A stretch of 40,637 bases of DNA, taken from NCBI GenBank assembly GCA_019419645.1, contig DXZN01000011.1:1-40637 (forward strand), given 5' to 3'. Source of the stretch: Collinsella sp. (GTDB lineage: Bacteria; Actinomycetota; Coriobacteriia; Coriobacteriales; Coriobacteriaceae). Of this stretch, positions 1 to 9,149 are shown piece by piece. The notes under the pieces are model-generated. The model was given only the letters and a program-made list of their open reading frames with translations, did not search any database and had not been told where the DNA came from. Each line of letters starts with the position of its first letter. Position 1 is the first letter of the stretch. Position numbers and translations under genes: made by a program.

Positions 1-171
1 GATCCGGTCCGACCGGGCCGCGCGGCAAGGAGATATATTGCCAGACCGGAGGGGCCCCGGGGGCGGGAATCTGGGCGTACACATTTCCTACACATCTTGT
101 GATCCGACTAACGTTTGCCAGCCGTTAACTACCGCTCGCCGAGCATCTCTTTATATAAGGCAGTCTCATGA
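1..171. other. Window edge, no gene seen
   Basis: GC-rich sequence downstream of the minus-strand phosphohexomutase stop. No open frame with a convincing ribosome binding site and no hairpin with a T-run stands out. A short AT-rich patch (TTATATAAGG, about 151-160) is present, without a matching upstream promoter box. Confidence 0.5.
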
Positions 172-1572
172 TTAAAGCGGATACGTCCCCCTAGCTAAAG
201 CACAGCCAGCATCGAGCAACTCATCGCGTTCTTCCACCGAGAACCCCTCGGCGTAGACGCGCACCGCTGGTTCGGTCCCGCTAGGACGGACCAGCAGCCA
301 CGTGTCATCCTCGAATTCCAAACGCAAGCCATCCATATGACTAACGTTTTGCGGCACCTTGCCACAAATCGACTTGGGGTTTACGCCCGGCAGCAGGGTT
401 CGTAACGTTTCGGCATCTTCGGCCTCAAGGCGCAAATCCCGTCGACCGTAACTCGTCTTACCAAAACTGTCCTCGAGTTGGTCGACCAGAACGCCCAAAG
501 GCGCGTCCGTCTTAGCCATAAGCTCACACAGAATCAGACAGGCGAGGACTCCATCGCGCTCGGGCATATGCGCGGCGATGCCGATACCACCGGCTTCTTC
601 ACCGCCTATGAGGACGCCGCCCTTCTTCATCTCCGCCGCTATATATTTGAAACCGACTGGTTTGACGGTCACGCGGCAGCCAAGCGCCTCGGCAATGCGA
701 CGCACGAGCGTCGAGCATGAAAGATTGACGACGACGCGCCCCTCCAAATTACGAAATTGGACCAAGTCGCCCAAAACGAGCGCCATGATCTGATGCGGAT
801 GTATATATCTGCCGCGCTCGTCAACCGCACCGATACGGTCGGCGTCGCCGTCGGTCACCAGGCCGGCGCAAGCTCCGTCATCGATAACCGTGCGCTCGCA
901 AGCGTCCACCCAAGGCTCAACGGGGTCGGGGCAGATATCTTCTTGGTCAGACGCCTGCCCGGCGTGAATCTCGTGCACCTCAACGCCAAGCTCGCGCAGC
1001 AAGTCGGCTAGATAGCCCTGGGCTGCGCCGCCCATGGGATCGACAACCACGCGCAGGTGCGCGGCGCGGATGGCTTCGGCATCGACAAACGATGCCACCG
1101 CCTGCATATAGTCAGGAATAATATCCGCGGTGCGATATTGCCCCTCGATCCCCATTGGCTCGGGAGCCATGGTCTCTTCGAGCTCTTCGATGACATCCTG
1201 GTTGGCGGTCGAGCCGTCACCCATGCGAATCTTGAGGCACAGATAACCCTGCGGATGATGGGACCCCGTCACCATGAGCGCGCCGCACGCCTCACCGTCA
1301 TAAGCCGCCGCCCACGTAAGGGCAGGGGTCGGAACAGGTCGCGAAGCGAGCACGGCGTCCAGCCCGTGCGCTGCTAGCCCGCCCGCCGCAAGCTCAGCGA
1401 ACTCGCTCGCCAGGGGCCGGGTGTCGAACCCTATATATACCGTTTTGCCTGGATTGGTCTTTTGCCACAACTCGCCGACGGCATCGGCGATACGGGCAAC
1501 GTTATCGGCAGTGAAGTCCTCATCGACGCGAGCGCGCCAACCGTCAGTTCCAAAATGAATTATCGCGCACAC
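172..1572 (-). CDS. Phosphoglucomutase/phosphomannomutase family protein
   Basis: Alpha-D-phosphohexomutase of about 466 residues, interconverting hexose 1- and 6-phosphates in the cytoplasm. All four family signatures are visible: the phosphoserine loop VTGSHHP with Ser about 104 (usually TASHNP), the metal loop DGDADR at about 241-246, the sugar loop GGEEAGG at about 323-329, and the phosphate-binding RPSGTEP at about 429-435. I chose the GTG start at 1572 because a GAGGTG ribosome site lies just upstream and the protein then begins at the normal FGTDGWR region; the frame is open further upstream but that part does not resemble the family. The substrate (glucose, mannose or glucosamine) cannot be told from sequence alone. 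The gene stands alone at the edge of the window. Confidence 0.9.
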   Translation of the reverse strand: MCAIIHFGTDGWRARVDEDFTADNVARIADAVGELWQKTNPGKTVYIGFDTRPLASEFAELAAGGLAAHGLDAVLASRPVPTPALTWAAAYDGEACGALMVTGSHHPQGYLCLKIRMGDGSTANQDVIEELEETMAPEPMGIEGQYRTADIIPDYMQAVASFVDAEAIRAAHLRVVVDPMGGAAQGYLADLLRELGVEVHEIHAGQASDQEDICPDPVEPWVDACERTVIDDGACAGLVTDGDADRIGAVDERGRYIHPHQIMALVLGDLVQFRNLEGRVVVNLSCSTLVRRIAEALGCRVTVKPVGFKYIAAEMKKGGVLIGGEEAGGIGIAAHMPERDGVLACLILCELMAKTDAPLGVLVDQLEDSFGKTSYGRRDLRLEAEDAETLRTLLPGVNPKSICGKVPQNVSHMDGLRLEFEDDTWLLVRPSGTEPAVRVYAEGFSVEERDELLDAGCALARGTYPL

Positions 1573-1612
1573 GCGCAGACACCTCACAGTGTTTGGATCA
1601 TGGTACGCATGG

Positions 1613-1639
1613 GGTATACCCGCAACATGCACTCGGCAA
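1613..1639 (-). promoter_or_regulatory. Possible promoter of the phosphohexomutase gene
   Basis: On the minus strand a TTGCCG-like -35 (1634-1639) and a TATACC -10 (1613-1618) are 15 bp apart, about 40 bp before the GTG start. The -10 lies inside the perfect palindrome GGGTATACCC (1612-1621). The spacing is short and the boxes are imperfect, so this is tentative. Confidence 0.3.
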
Positions 1640-1696
1640 CCCGCCGGCACCAGCATTCACCATTTGGGCAAATGCTGCCGAGGACATGCAGGCAAT

Positions 1697-1725
1697 AAAA
1701 AAACCGCCCCGTATGGAGCGGTTTT
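1697..1725 (-). terminator. Intrinsic terminator after the methyltransferase gene
   Basis: Inverted repeat AAAACCGC (1700-1707) / GCGGTTTT (1718-1725), followed on the minus strand by a run of seven T (A-run 1697-1703 on plus). It lies directly after the stop codon of the minus-strand gene ending at 1731. Confidence 0.85.
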
Positions 1726-1730
1726 ACCCT

Positions 1731-2624
1731 TTATATATCGAGCGCCTCGGCCATCGCTGCCGTAGTGATTGCCGTGGTTCCACAACAACTGCCCACCATT
1801 GCGGCGCCGGCATGTCTCCATTCGATGCATGCGCGCGCGAAAGCTTCGGGGCTCTCGTGCCATACGGGGCCATCCTGAGTCTGGACCGGATCGCCCACGT
1901 TGGGACGCACCGTGACGGGAGTAGTCGCCGATGCAACCATCCTGGGCACCGCCGCGTTCGCGGCCGCAAGCGAACAGCAATTAACACCAACCGAGTTTGC
2001 GCCGTGTTTTTCGGCGTACAAAACGGCTGCCTCGATGTTGAGGCCATCGCCCAGCAGGTCGCCTTTATCGTCAACGACAAAACTCACCAGAACAGGCATG
2101 CCGTCGGCGGCATCTCGGGCGCCGGCAAGCATGGGCTGCAGATTACGGATAGACGTCACCGTCTCGATCAGCAGACCGTCAACGCCGGCATTGAGCAAGG
2201 CGTGCGCCTGTTCGCGCGCAATGCCGCGGATTTCACGATACTCGACAGAGTCCTCGGCAAACCACTCAATACCGATCGGGCCCATCGAGCCCAGCAGTAG
2301 CTGAGGGTGCGCCTGGCGGGCATCGTCGACGGCCCCGCGATTGACCTCCGCCACGGACGGCGCAATCTGGTCGTGCTTGAGGGCATAGCTCGATGCCTGA
2401 AAGGTATTGGTAATGAGCACCTGCGCGCCGGCGGCGACATACAAGCGATGGATACGAGAAACGGTCTGCGGCTCTGCCAGATTCCAAAACGCCGGTGGAA
2501 TGTCGGCGGCATCGTACTCACTCAACAAAACACTGCCCATGGGGCCCTGCGCCAACAAGGTCTCGCTCGACAAGCGGCGCGTAAGTTCCTCGGCACCAAA
2601 GCGGTTGTAATAACTCGTATCCAT
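1731..2624 (-). CDS. Homocysteine S-methyltransferase family protein
   Basis: A 297-residue zinc-dependent methyltransferase barrel of the homocysteine S-methyltransferase family (Pfam S-methyl_trans), as in MmuM/BhmT and the N-terminal module of MetH. The zinc-thiolate motifs are present: Cys in GVNCCS and the paired Cys of VGSCCGTT near the C terminus; the N terminus has the usual GPMGSVL and TNTFQAS motifs. It likely moves a methyl group from a donor such as S-methylmethionine or a betaine to homocysteine in the cytoplasm. There is no cobalamin or folate domain. The ATG at 2624 has an AGGA site 6 nt upstream. It follows the DtxR-type regulator by only 10 nt, so the two are probably cotranscribed, which is an unusual partnership. 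The methyl donor cannot be assigned. Confidence 0.85.
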   Translation of the reverse strand: MDTSYYNRFGAEELTRRLSSETLLAQGPMGSVLLSEYDAADIPPAFWNLAEPQTVSRIHRLYVAAGAQVLITNTFQASSYALKHDQIAPSVAEVNRGAVDDARQAHPQLLLGSMGPIGIEWFAEDSVEYREIRGIAREQAHALLNAGVDGLLIETVTSIRNLQPMLAGARDAADGMPVLVSFVVDDKGDLLGDGLNIEAAVLYAEKHGANSVGVNCCSLAAANAAVPRMVASATTPVTVRPNVGDPVQTQDGPVWHESPEAFARACIEWRHAGAAMVGSCCGTTAITTAAMAEALDI

Positions 2625-2634
2625 ATATATCCTG

Positions 2635-3057
2635 CTATTCCTCGACGCTGATTCCCTGCTTTTCGAGATAGGCGAGCCAGCGGCTCATCGTGTCCTCGGA
2701 TAGCGCATGCTCCATCATGCAGGCCTCGGAATCGGCTCGCTCAAATTCGACACCGAGCTCCTGAACCAAAAACGTGCGGATGAGGCGATGACGGTACCAG
2801 ATAGCCGTGCCAACCTCGCGACCGCGATCGGTCAGGATTACCTTGCCGTAGTGCGATTGCTCGACAAGCTCGGATGCCTTGAGCGCCGAAACCGCTTTAT
2901 TGACCGATGCCTTGGAGACGCCAAGGCGCTGCGCGATGTCGACCGATCGCACGCCGTTGGTTTCCCCCTCTTCGCTTTCAATGCGAACCATGCACTCCAA
3001 GTAGTCTTCGTTCGCCACCGTCAGATGTAGTTCGCGCGAGCTATTTGTCGTATCCAT
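2635..3057 (-). CDS. DtxR/MntR-family metal-dependent transcriptional repressor
   Basis: About 140 residues with an N-terminal winged helix (VRSVDIAQRLGVSKASVNKA recognition region) and a C-terminal metal-binding and dimerisation part, the length of MntR rather than the longer DtxR with its SH3 domain. Likely ligands are Asp in NEDYLE (as MntR Asp8), Glu three residues later, His in YRHRL (MntR His77), and Cys-x-x-Glu-His in CMMEH (as DtxR Cys102, Glu105, His106). The site thus mixes MntR-like and DtxR-like residues, and Mn versus Fe cannot be called. I chose the ATG at 3057 because GGGACGGAAG lies upstream; an ATG seven codons earlier (3078) is less likely. An 18-bp palindrome 55 bp upstream is a candidate operator. 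No metal transporter is nearby. Confidence 0.85.
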   Translation of the reverse strand: MDTTNSSRELHLTVANEDYLECMVRIESEEGETNGVRSVDIAQRLGVSKASVNKAVSALKASELVEQSHYGKVILTDRGREVGTAIWYRHRLIRTFLVQELGVEFERADSEACMMEHALSEDTMSRWLAYLEKQGISVEE

Positions 3058-3088
3058 GATCTTCCGTCCCTTCTGCATTCAATGGCTG

Positions 3089-3129
3089 ATTCTACCCCAT
3101 CCAAGCGTCGTGGTATGCCGTGGCATACC
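3089..3129. promoter_or_regulatory. Divergent promoter region with 18-bp palindromic operator
   Basis: GGTATGCCGTGGCATACC at 3112-3129 is a perfect dyad: 8-bp arms and a 2-bp centre. On the minus strand TAGAAT (3089-3094) is a good -10 for the regulator gene, and the palindrome covers the place where its -35 should be, with only a weak match to TTGACA. On the plus strand TAGAGT (3134-3139) could be the -10 of pepT. The position suggests that the DtxR-type protein represses itself and perhaps pepT. Confidence 0.6.
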
Positions 3130-3177
3130 GTGCTAGAGTTCTTGTTGCACACGACGACCAAGATTGGAGCGGTCTTT

Positions 3178-4425
3178 ATGGAAAACACCACCACGAGCCC
3201 CGATGTCCTCGAGCGCTTTTTGCGCTACGTCCAGATCAACACGCAGTCCGAGGATGCAAACTGCGACCAGGTACCCTCGAGCGCCGTTCAGTTTGACCTT
3301 GCCAACGTGCTGGCCGAAGAGCTGCGCGAGCTTGGTGCGGAAGATGCCCACGTGACCGAGCACGCCTATGTCTGCGCGCATATCCCCGCAAGTGCGGGCG
3401 CTGAGGACAAGCCCGCCCTGGGCCTGATCGCCCATCTCGACACCACCGAAGTTGCACCGGGCGCCGGCGTGAAGCCGCACATCGTACACTACGAAGGCGG
3501 CGACCTGGTCTGCGGCACGGTTGACGGTAAGCCCGTTGCCATGAGTACCGCCAAGCTTCCTGCCCTGAACGACCTCGCAGGTGAGGACCTGGTCTGCAGC
3601 GATGGCACCACACTGCTGGGCGCGGACGACAAGGCAGGCGTCGCCGAGATCATGTCGCTTGTCGCGCGTATCGCTCAGGACCCTTCTCTGCCCCATCCCA
3701 CACTCGGCATTTGCTTCTGCCCTGACGAGGAGATCGGCCACGGAGCCGAGCTGTTGGATATCGATGCCTTTGGCTGCAAGTACGCCTACACGGTCGACGG
3801 CGGCCCCATCGGCGAGCTGGAGTGGGAGTGCTTTAACGCCGCCGAGGCGACCGTCCGCTTTGAGGGCCAGTCCATCCACCCGGGCGACGCCAAGGGCCGT
3901 ATGGTCAACGCAGGCAATCTGTTCTGCGACTTCAACGCGTTGCTCCCCTACGCGCAGCGCCCGGAGTATACGGAAGGCTACGAGGGCTTTTATCACCTTG
4001 AGGGTGTATCTGCAACCGTCGATCACGCCACAGCGCGCTATATCGTCCGCGACCATGACGCCGCCAAGTTCCAGCAGAAACTCGACCTTATTGATGCCGC
4101 CGCCTCGATGCTCAACCAGCGTCTGGGTGAGGAGCGTGTGACGGTCGAGATTAAGCAGCAGTATCGAAATATGGCCGAGATCGTTCGTGACTATCCCGAG
4201 CTTATTGATGTTGCCAAGGAAGCCTACCTTGCCTGCGGTGTTGAGCCCCAAGTGCTGCCGATTCGCGGCGGCACCGACGGCGCGCAGCTGTCGTTCCGCG
4301 GTCTGCCCTGCCCCAACCTTTCCACCGGCGGCTATTGCTACCACGGCGTCAACGAGTTCGTCCCGGTCAGTTCGCTCGTCAAGATGACCGACGTGCTCCA
4401 GGAGCTCGTCGCCCGCTTTGCATAG
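3178..4425 (+). CDS. pepT: Peptidase T (tripeptide aminopeptidase)
   Basis: M20B metallopeptidase of 415 residues that removes the N-terminal residue of tripeptides in the cytoplasm. The metal-ligand blocks are in order: HLDTTEVAPG (His, Asp), GADDKAG (bridging Asp), CPDEEIGHG (catalytic Glu and ligand Glu), a DGG-type Asp in YTVDGGP, and the C-terminal His in YCYHGVNEF. The dimerisation-domain motif SIHPGDAKG and the C-terminal RGGTDGAQLSFRG are typical of PepT. The ATG at 3178 has GGAG about 8 nt upstream; an earlier in-frame ATG at 3082 would add an unrelated leader. It is transcribed divergently from the DtxR-type regulator and ends at a strong terminator, so it forms its own unit. Confidence 0.95.
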   Translation: MENTTTSPDVLERFLRYVQINTQSEDANCDQVPSSAVQFDLANVLAEELRELGAEDAHVTEHAYVCAHIPASAGAEDKPALGLIAHLDTTEVAPGAGVKPHIVHYEGGDLVCGTVDGKPVAMSTAKLPALNDLAGEDLVCSDGTTLLGADDKAGVAEIMSLVARIAQDPSLPHPTLGICFCPDEEIGHGAELLDIDAFGCKYAYTVDGGPIGELEWECFNAAEATVRFEGQSIHPGDAKGRMVNAGNLFCDFNALLPYAQRPEYTEGYEGFYHLEGVSATVDHATARYIVRDHDAAKFQQKLDLIDAAASMLNQRLGEERVTVEIKQQYRNMAEIVRDYPELIDVAKEAYLACGVEPQVLPIRGGTDGAQLSFRGLPCPNLSTGGYCYHGVNEFVPVSSLVKMTDVLQELVARFA

Positions 4426-4449
4426 GGAACTCGAACAATCTAGGTAAGC

Positions 4450-4490
4450 AAAACCGCCCCGTCCTCAAAACCGAGAACGGGGCGGTTTTT
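4450..4490 (+). terminator. Intrinsic terminator of pepT
   Basis: Perfect 13-bp arms AAAACCGCCCCGT (4450-4462) and ACGGGGCGGTTTT (4477-4489), with a small inner CTC/GAG stem in the loop and a T5 run on the plus strand. It begins 24 bp after the pepT stop. Confidence 0.9.
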
Positions 4491-4531
4491 GGTGCAAGGG
4501 GAGTAGTCAGCACCGCAGGTTGAGCCAACGT

Positions 4532-4678
4532 CAGCGAGCGACGTCCAAGGCGAACAAGTTGGCATGAAAAAGGCAGGGCATTGACCTTCTGGTCATGCCC
4601 TGCCTTTTGAATGACAAATTGTCGCCTTGGGCGGCGCGCAGCGTCGAGCCGTTACGGCGTTTGGTAAAACGCCGTAAC
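4532..4678. repeat. Composite hairpin repeat, copy 1
   Basis: First of three related elements (others at 20183 and 26141). Outer arms CCAAGGCGA (4545-4553) and TCGCCTTGG (4622-4630) enclose an inner stem, AAAAGGCAGGGCAT-type (4567-4581) against ATGCCCTGCCTTTT (4595-4608), with a GACC-TTCT-GGTC apex. A third hairpin with 12-bp arms (4651-4662 / 4667-4678, loop GGTA) sits between this and the LCP gene stop codon. Read on the minus strand, the inner stem is followed by T5 and should act as a terminator for the murA-LCP transcript; it may work in both directions. Confidence 0.8.
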
Positions 4679-5914
4679 TTAGTAGTTGGCCTCGTAGCCG
4701 TTGCCGTCGCCGGTGGGCTCTTCGTAGTAGTCCGAATCGCTCGAATCGCTTGAGTCATCGGAATCGTCAGAGCTGACCGATGAGGTTGCGGTACCGTTTG
4801 CGTAGTCGTCAGACGTGTTGTTGTTCAGGTCGCCGATCGTAGAGCTGGAACCGTCGGAAAGACCCATGGTGTTGGGACCCTTGGGATCCTTGCCGGCATC
4901 GACGCGCTCCATCATTTCCTTGAGCTCGTCCTCGTAGACAAAGACGTAGCTCACACCGTCGATCATGGTGCTGTCGTCGGCGTACGAGGGCAGGTTGGCC
5001 GAGTAGATACCGTCGACATCCATACCGCGCATGGCGTTGACCGTAGCCACGATATCCTGAACGCTCATATCGGTTACGAGCATATCGGACAGCGAATTAA
5101 CCAGGCCAAAAATCTTCGTGGCATCGAAGTTATTGAGAATCTGGTTGGCAAGGGCGCCAAGCACCTGACGCTGGTGGCGCATGCGCGTGTAATCGCCGTC
5201 GGCATAGGTGTAGCGGCAGCGGGCATAGGTAAGGGCGGTGGCACCGTCCATATGCTGCTGGCCAGCGGTAATCTTAATATCCAGGTGCTCGGGGTCGTCA
5301 ACATCATCGGTTGCGTTAATGTCGATACCGCCAACCGAATCAATCAGCGCCTGCATACCGTCGAAGCTGACCTCGGCATAGTGGGAAATCTGAACACCGC
5401 ACAGCTCGTTGACCGCCTCGACCATGGCCTCGGCGCCGCCAACGGTATGGCAGGCGTTGATCTTCATGGTCTCGCCCTTGTACTCGACCTTGATGTCGCG
5501 CGGAACGGAAATGAGCGTCGCCTGCTTTTGCGTGGGGTCGATGCGTGCCAGGATAATCGAGTCGGCACGATACGTATCCTCGCCCGGACGGCCGTCGGTG
5601 CCAAGAAGCAGCACGTAGAACGGATCCTTTGCCTCATCGGTGTCAACCAGAACCCGACGCAGATTGTCGGTAATGACATTAGAATCGCCGAGCTTGCCCA
5701 TAATGGTGGCAAACCACAGGCCGGCAGCGGTAGTGGCACTCAGCAGCACACCAAGCACGACAATGAGCGCGACGTGACGAATCGTGTGGCTACGACGACG
5801 TTGACGAGCGCGCTCGGAATAGCGAGCCACGTTATCGCGACTGTAGATCTTGGCCTGCGCACCAGTTGAGGGTCTTCGGGCGGTGGTATCCGCGAGGGGC
5901 TTTTTATTAAACAT
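4679..5914 (-). CDS. LytR-CpsA-Psr (LCP) family cell-wall ligase
   Basis: Membrane-anchored LCP protein, about 411 residues. LCP enzymes transfer undecaprenyl-linked glycopolymers to peptidoglycan on the outside of the cell. There is a basic cytoplasmic N terminus, one membrane segment at about 47-70, then the LCP domain with LLLGTDGR, ADSIILARID, ISVPRDI and the C-terminal block LTYARCRY...DYTRMRHQRQ carrying conserved Arg and Asp residues. A roughly 70-residue Ser/Asp-rich acidic tail follows the catalytic domain and looks disordered. I chose the ATG at 5914; a TTG two codons earlier has no usable ribosome site. It begins 12 bp after the murA stop, consistent with a two-gene cell-wall operon. 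Confidence 0.9.
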   Translation of the reverse strand: MFNKKPLADTTARRPSTGAQAKIYSRDNVARYSERARQRRRSHTIRHVALIVVLGVLLSATTAAGLWFATIMGKLGDSNVITDNLRRVLVDTDEAKDPFYVLLLGTDGRPGEDTYRADSIILARIDPTQKQATLISVPRDIKVEYKGETMKINACHTVGGAEAMVEAVNELCGVQISHYAEVSFDGMQALIDSVGGIDINATDDVDDPEHLDIKITAGQQHMDGATALTYARCRYTYADGDYTRMRHQRQVLGALANQILNNFDATKIFGLVNSLSDMLVTDMSVQDIVATVNAMRGMDVDGIYSANLPSYADDSTMIDGVSYVFVYEDELKEMMERVDAGKDPKGPNTMGLSDGSSSTIGDLNNNTSDDYANGTATSSVSSDDSDDSSDSSDSDYYEEPTGDGNGYEANY

Positions 5915-5926
5915 AGGCAACCTGTA

Positions 5927-7210
5927 TTAGTAGATGACGGGATCGGGGACGGAAGCATGCTCGACATGCGCGCCGAGCGCCTGCAGCTTTTCGACAAACT
6001 GCTCGTAGCCGCGCTTGATGTGATGGATGGCCGAAACCTCGGTCGTCCCGTCGGCGATCAAGCCCGCTACGACGAGGGCCGCTCCGCCACGCAGATCGGG
6101 CGAGGTAACCTGTGCACCCGAGAAGCCCTTAACGCCATGAATCATGGCATGATGGCTCTCGATACGAATGTCGGCACCCATGCGCACCAGCTCAGAGGCA
6201 AACATAAAGCGATTCTCGAAGATGTTCTCGGTAATAACGGAACTGCCGTCGGCAAGGGCGGAGAGCACCATAATCTGCGCCTGCATGTCCGTCGGGAAGC
6301 CGGGGAACGGAAGCGTCTGGATGTCGACCGGCTTGATACGCTCGGCACGGTTTACATGGACGCCATCCTCGACGCGCTCGCAGTCGATACCCATGAGCTC
6401 CATCTTCTTGAGCACCATGCCCAAGTGAATGGGGCAAAAGCCCGTGACATCGACACCACGATCGTCGGCCATCAACGCACCGGCAACGATAAAGGTACCG
6501 GCCTCGATGCGGTCGCCCACTACGCGATGGGTAACAGGATGCAGTTCTTCCACGCCCTCGATGGTCACGACGGGCGTACCCGCGCCGACAATCTTGGCGC
6601 CCATCTCGTTGAGCATGTTGGCGAGATCGACGATCTCGGGCTCGCGGGCGGCATTGTCGATAACCGTGGTGCCCTGCGCGCGCACGGATGCCATGATGAG
6701 GTTCTCGGTCGCACCGACGCTGGCGAACTCGAGCGTGACGGTGGTACCGCGCAGACCTTGGGGCGCATTAGCGTTGATGTAGCCGTGGGCGGTATCGAAC
6801 TCTACGCCCAGGGCCTCGAGACCAAGAATGTGCATATCGATCTTGCGAGCACCCAGGTTGCAGCCGCCCGGCATGGCGATCTTGGCGCGATGGAAGCGGC
6901 CCAGCAGGGGTCCCATCACGGCGGTGGAAGCACGCATCTTGGCGACGAGCTCGTAGGGGGCCTCCCAAGAATCGACCTGAGAGGTATCAATCTCGAGCGT
7001 GTGCTCGTCGAGAACATCGATCGTAGCGCCCATGCCTTTGAGCACCTTGCCCATCACGTGGACATCGGAAATATCGGGCACGTTCTGCAGCGTCGTCTTG
7101 CCCGGCGCCAGAAGCGTTGCCGCCATGAGTTTGAGTGCGGAGTTCTTGGCGCCCGAAACGGGCACGGAGCCTCCGATGGCGTGGCCACCCTCAACGCGGA
7201 TAATATCCAA
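5927..7210 (-). CDS. murA: UDP-N-acetylglucosamine 1-carboxyvinyltransferase
   Basis: First committed enzyme of peptidoglycan synthesis: adds enolpyruvate from phosphoenolpyruvate to UDP-GlcNAc in the cytoplasm. 427 residues, normal MurA length. Visible are the substrate-binding Lys-Asn pair in SGAKNSALK near residue 22, the fosfomycin-target Cys in MPGGCNLGARKID, and the C-terminal RGGAALVVAGL. The start is TTG at 7210 with GAAAGGG 7 nt upstream, and the protein then begins at the standard MDIIRVEGG. The atp operon terminator lies directly before the ribosome site, so murA depends on read-through or on a promoter overlapping the hairpin region. The LCP gene follows closely. Confidence 0.95.
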   Translation of the reverse strand: MDIIRVEGGHAIGGSVPVSGAKNSALKLMAATLLAPGKTTLQNVPDISDVHVMGKVLKGMGATIDVLDEHTLEIDTSQVDSWEAPYELVAKMRASTAVMGPLLGRFHRAKIAMPGGCNLGARKIDMHILGLEALGVEFDTAHGYINANAPQGLRGTTVTLEFASVGATENLIMASVRAQGTTVIDNAAREPEIVDLANMLNEMGAKIVGAGTPVVTIEGVEELHPVTHRVVGDRIEAGTFIVAGALMADDRGVDVTGFCPIHLGMVLKKMELMGIDCERVEDGVHVNRAERIKPVDIQTLPFPGFPTDMQAQIMVLSALADGSSVITENIFENRFMFASELVRMGADIRIESHHAMIHGVKGFSGAQVTSPDLRGGAALVVAGLIADGTTEVSAIHHIKRGYEQFVEKLQALGAHVEHASVPDPVIY

Positions 7211-7223
7211 GGTCTACCCTTTC

Positions 7224-7262
7224 AAAAAGCATGCCCGGGATGGCTGAGCCATCCCGGGCATG
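7224..7262 (-). terminator. Strong hairpin terminator after atpC, abutting the murA ribosome site
   Basis: Nearly gapless 16-bp inverted repeat, 7230-7245 against 7247-7262 (CATGCCCGGGATGGCT and its complement), followed on the minus strand by T5 that runs straight into the GAAAGGG ribosome site of murA. Confidence 0.85.
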
Positions 7263-7298
7263 ATGTGTTCGCAAATGGTCGAACGCTAAATCGTTTGA

Positions 7299-7691
7299 CT
7301 ATTGGGCAAGCTTGAGCTTACACCATGCGATTTCATTATAGAGGTAGGCGCGGCGTGCATCATCCTCCGACAAATTACCCAGCTTCTCTTCAAAACCTTG
7401 AATATCAGCTTTAAGCTTGTCGGCATCGACGGTCGCCAAATCGCAAGCGCGCTCGGCGAGAACGGTCACGACATCGTCCGCAACCTGGGCATAGCCGCCG
7501 GCCACGGCAAACGTGTGGTCGACAGTGCCCATGGCCTTATCGGAAACGCGAACGTAACCGCGGTCGATCGTGCAGATCTCGCTGGAGTGAGCAGGCAGGA
7601 CGCCAAACTCGCCATCCGTGGACGGAATCGACACAAACGCAGCGTCGCCCTCATAGGCGCAGCTCACGGGGCACACGATGCGGATACGCAT
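7299..7691 (-). CDS. atpC: F1Fo ATP synthase subunit epsilon
   Basis: 130-residue epsilon subunit of F1, part of the central stalk with gamma, which couples rotation to catalysis and can inhibit ATP hydrolysis. The beta-sandwich start (VSIPSTDGEFGVLPAHSSEICTIDRG) and a C-terminal helical hairpin are recognisable. It starts 3 nt after the atpD stop, so translation is probably coupled. It is the last gene of the atp operon, before the strong terminator at 7224-7262. Confidence 0.95.
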   Translation of the reverse strand: MRIRIVCPVSCAYEGDAAFVSIPSTDGEFGVLPAHSSEICTIDRGYVRVSDKAMGTVDHTFAVAGGYAQVADDVVTVLAERACDLATVDADKLKADIQGFEEKLGNLSEDDARRAYLYNEIAWCKLKLAQ

Positions 7692-7694
7692 AAC

Positions 7695-9148
<1,454 letters not shown>

Positions 9149-9149
<1 letters not shown>

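Noticed and set aside
1..2640. Several TATATA stretches in a GC-rich region
   Set aside because: Most lie inside coding sequence at different codon phases, with no consistent spacing or partner -35; likely codon usage and chance.
3178..4344. Long minus-strand frame opposite pepT
   Set aside because: pepT has every metal-ligand motif; the antisense product has none.
4531..4758. Small coding frames inside the composite repeats
   Set aside because: The similar peptides read from copies 1 and 3 come from the shared DNA repeat, not from a conserved gene; the frames run into neighbouring coding sequence.
7267..7284. LexA-like box GTTCG...CGAAC before murA
   Set aside because: The half-sites face the opposite way from an actinobacterial or Bacillus-type SOS box (GAAC...GTTC), and no SOS gene is nearby.
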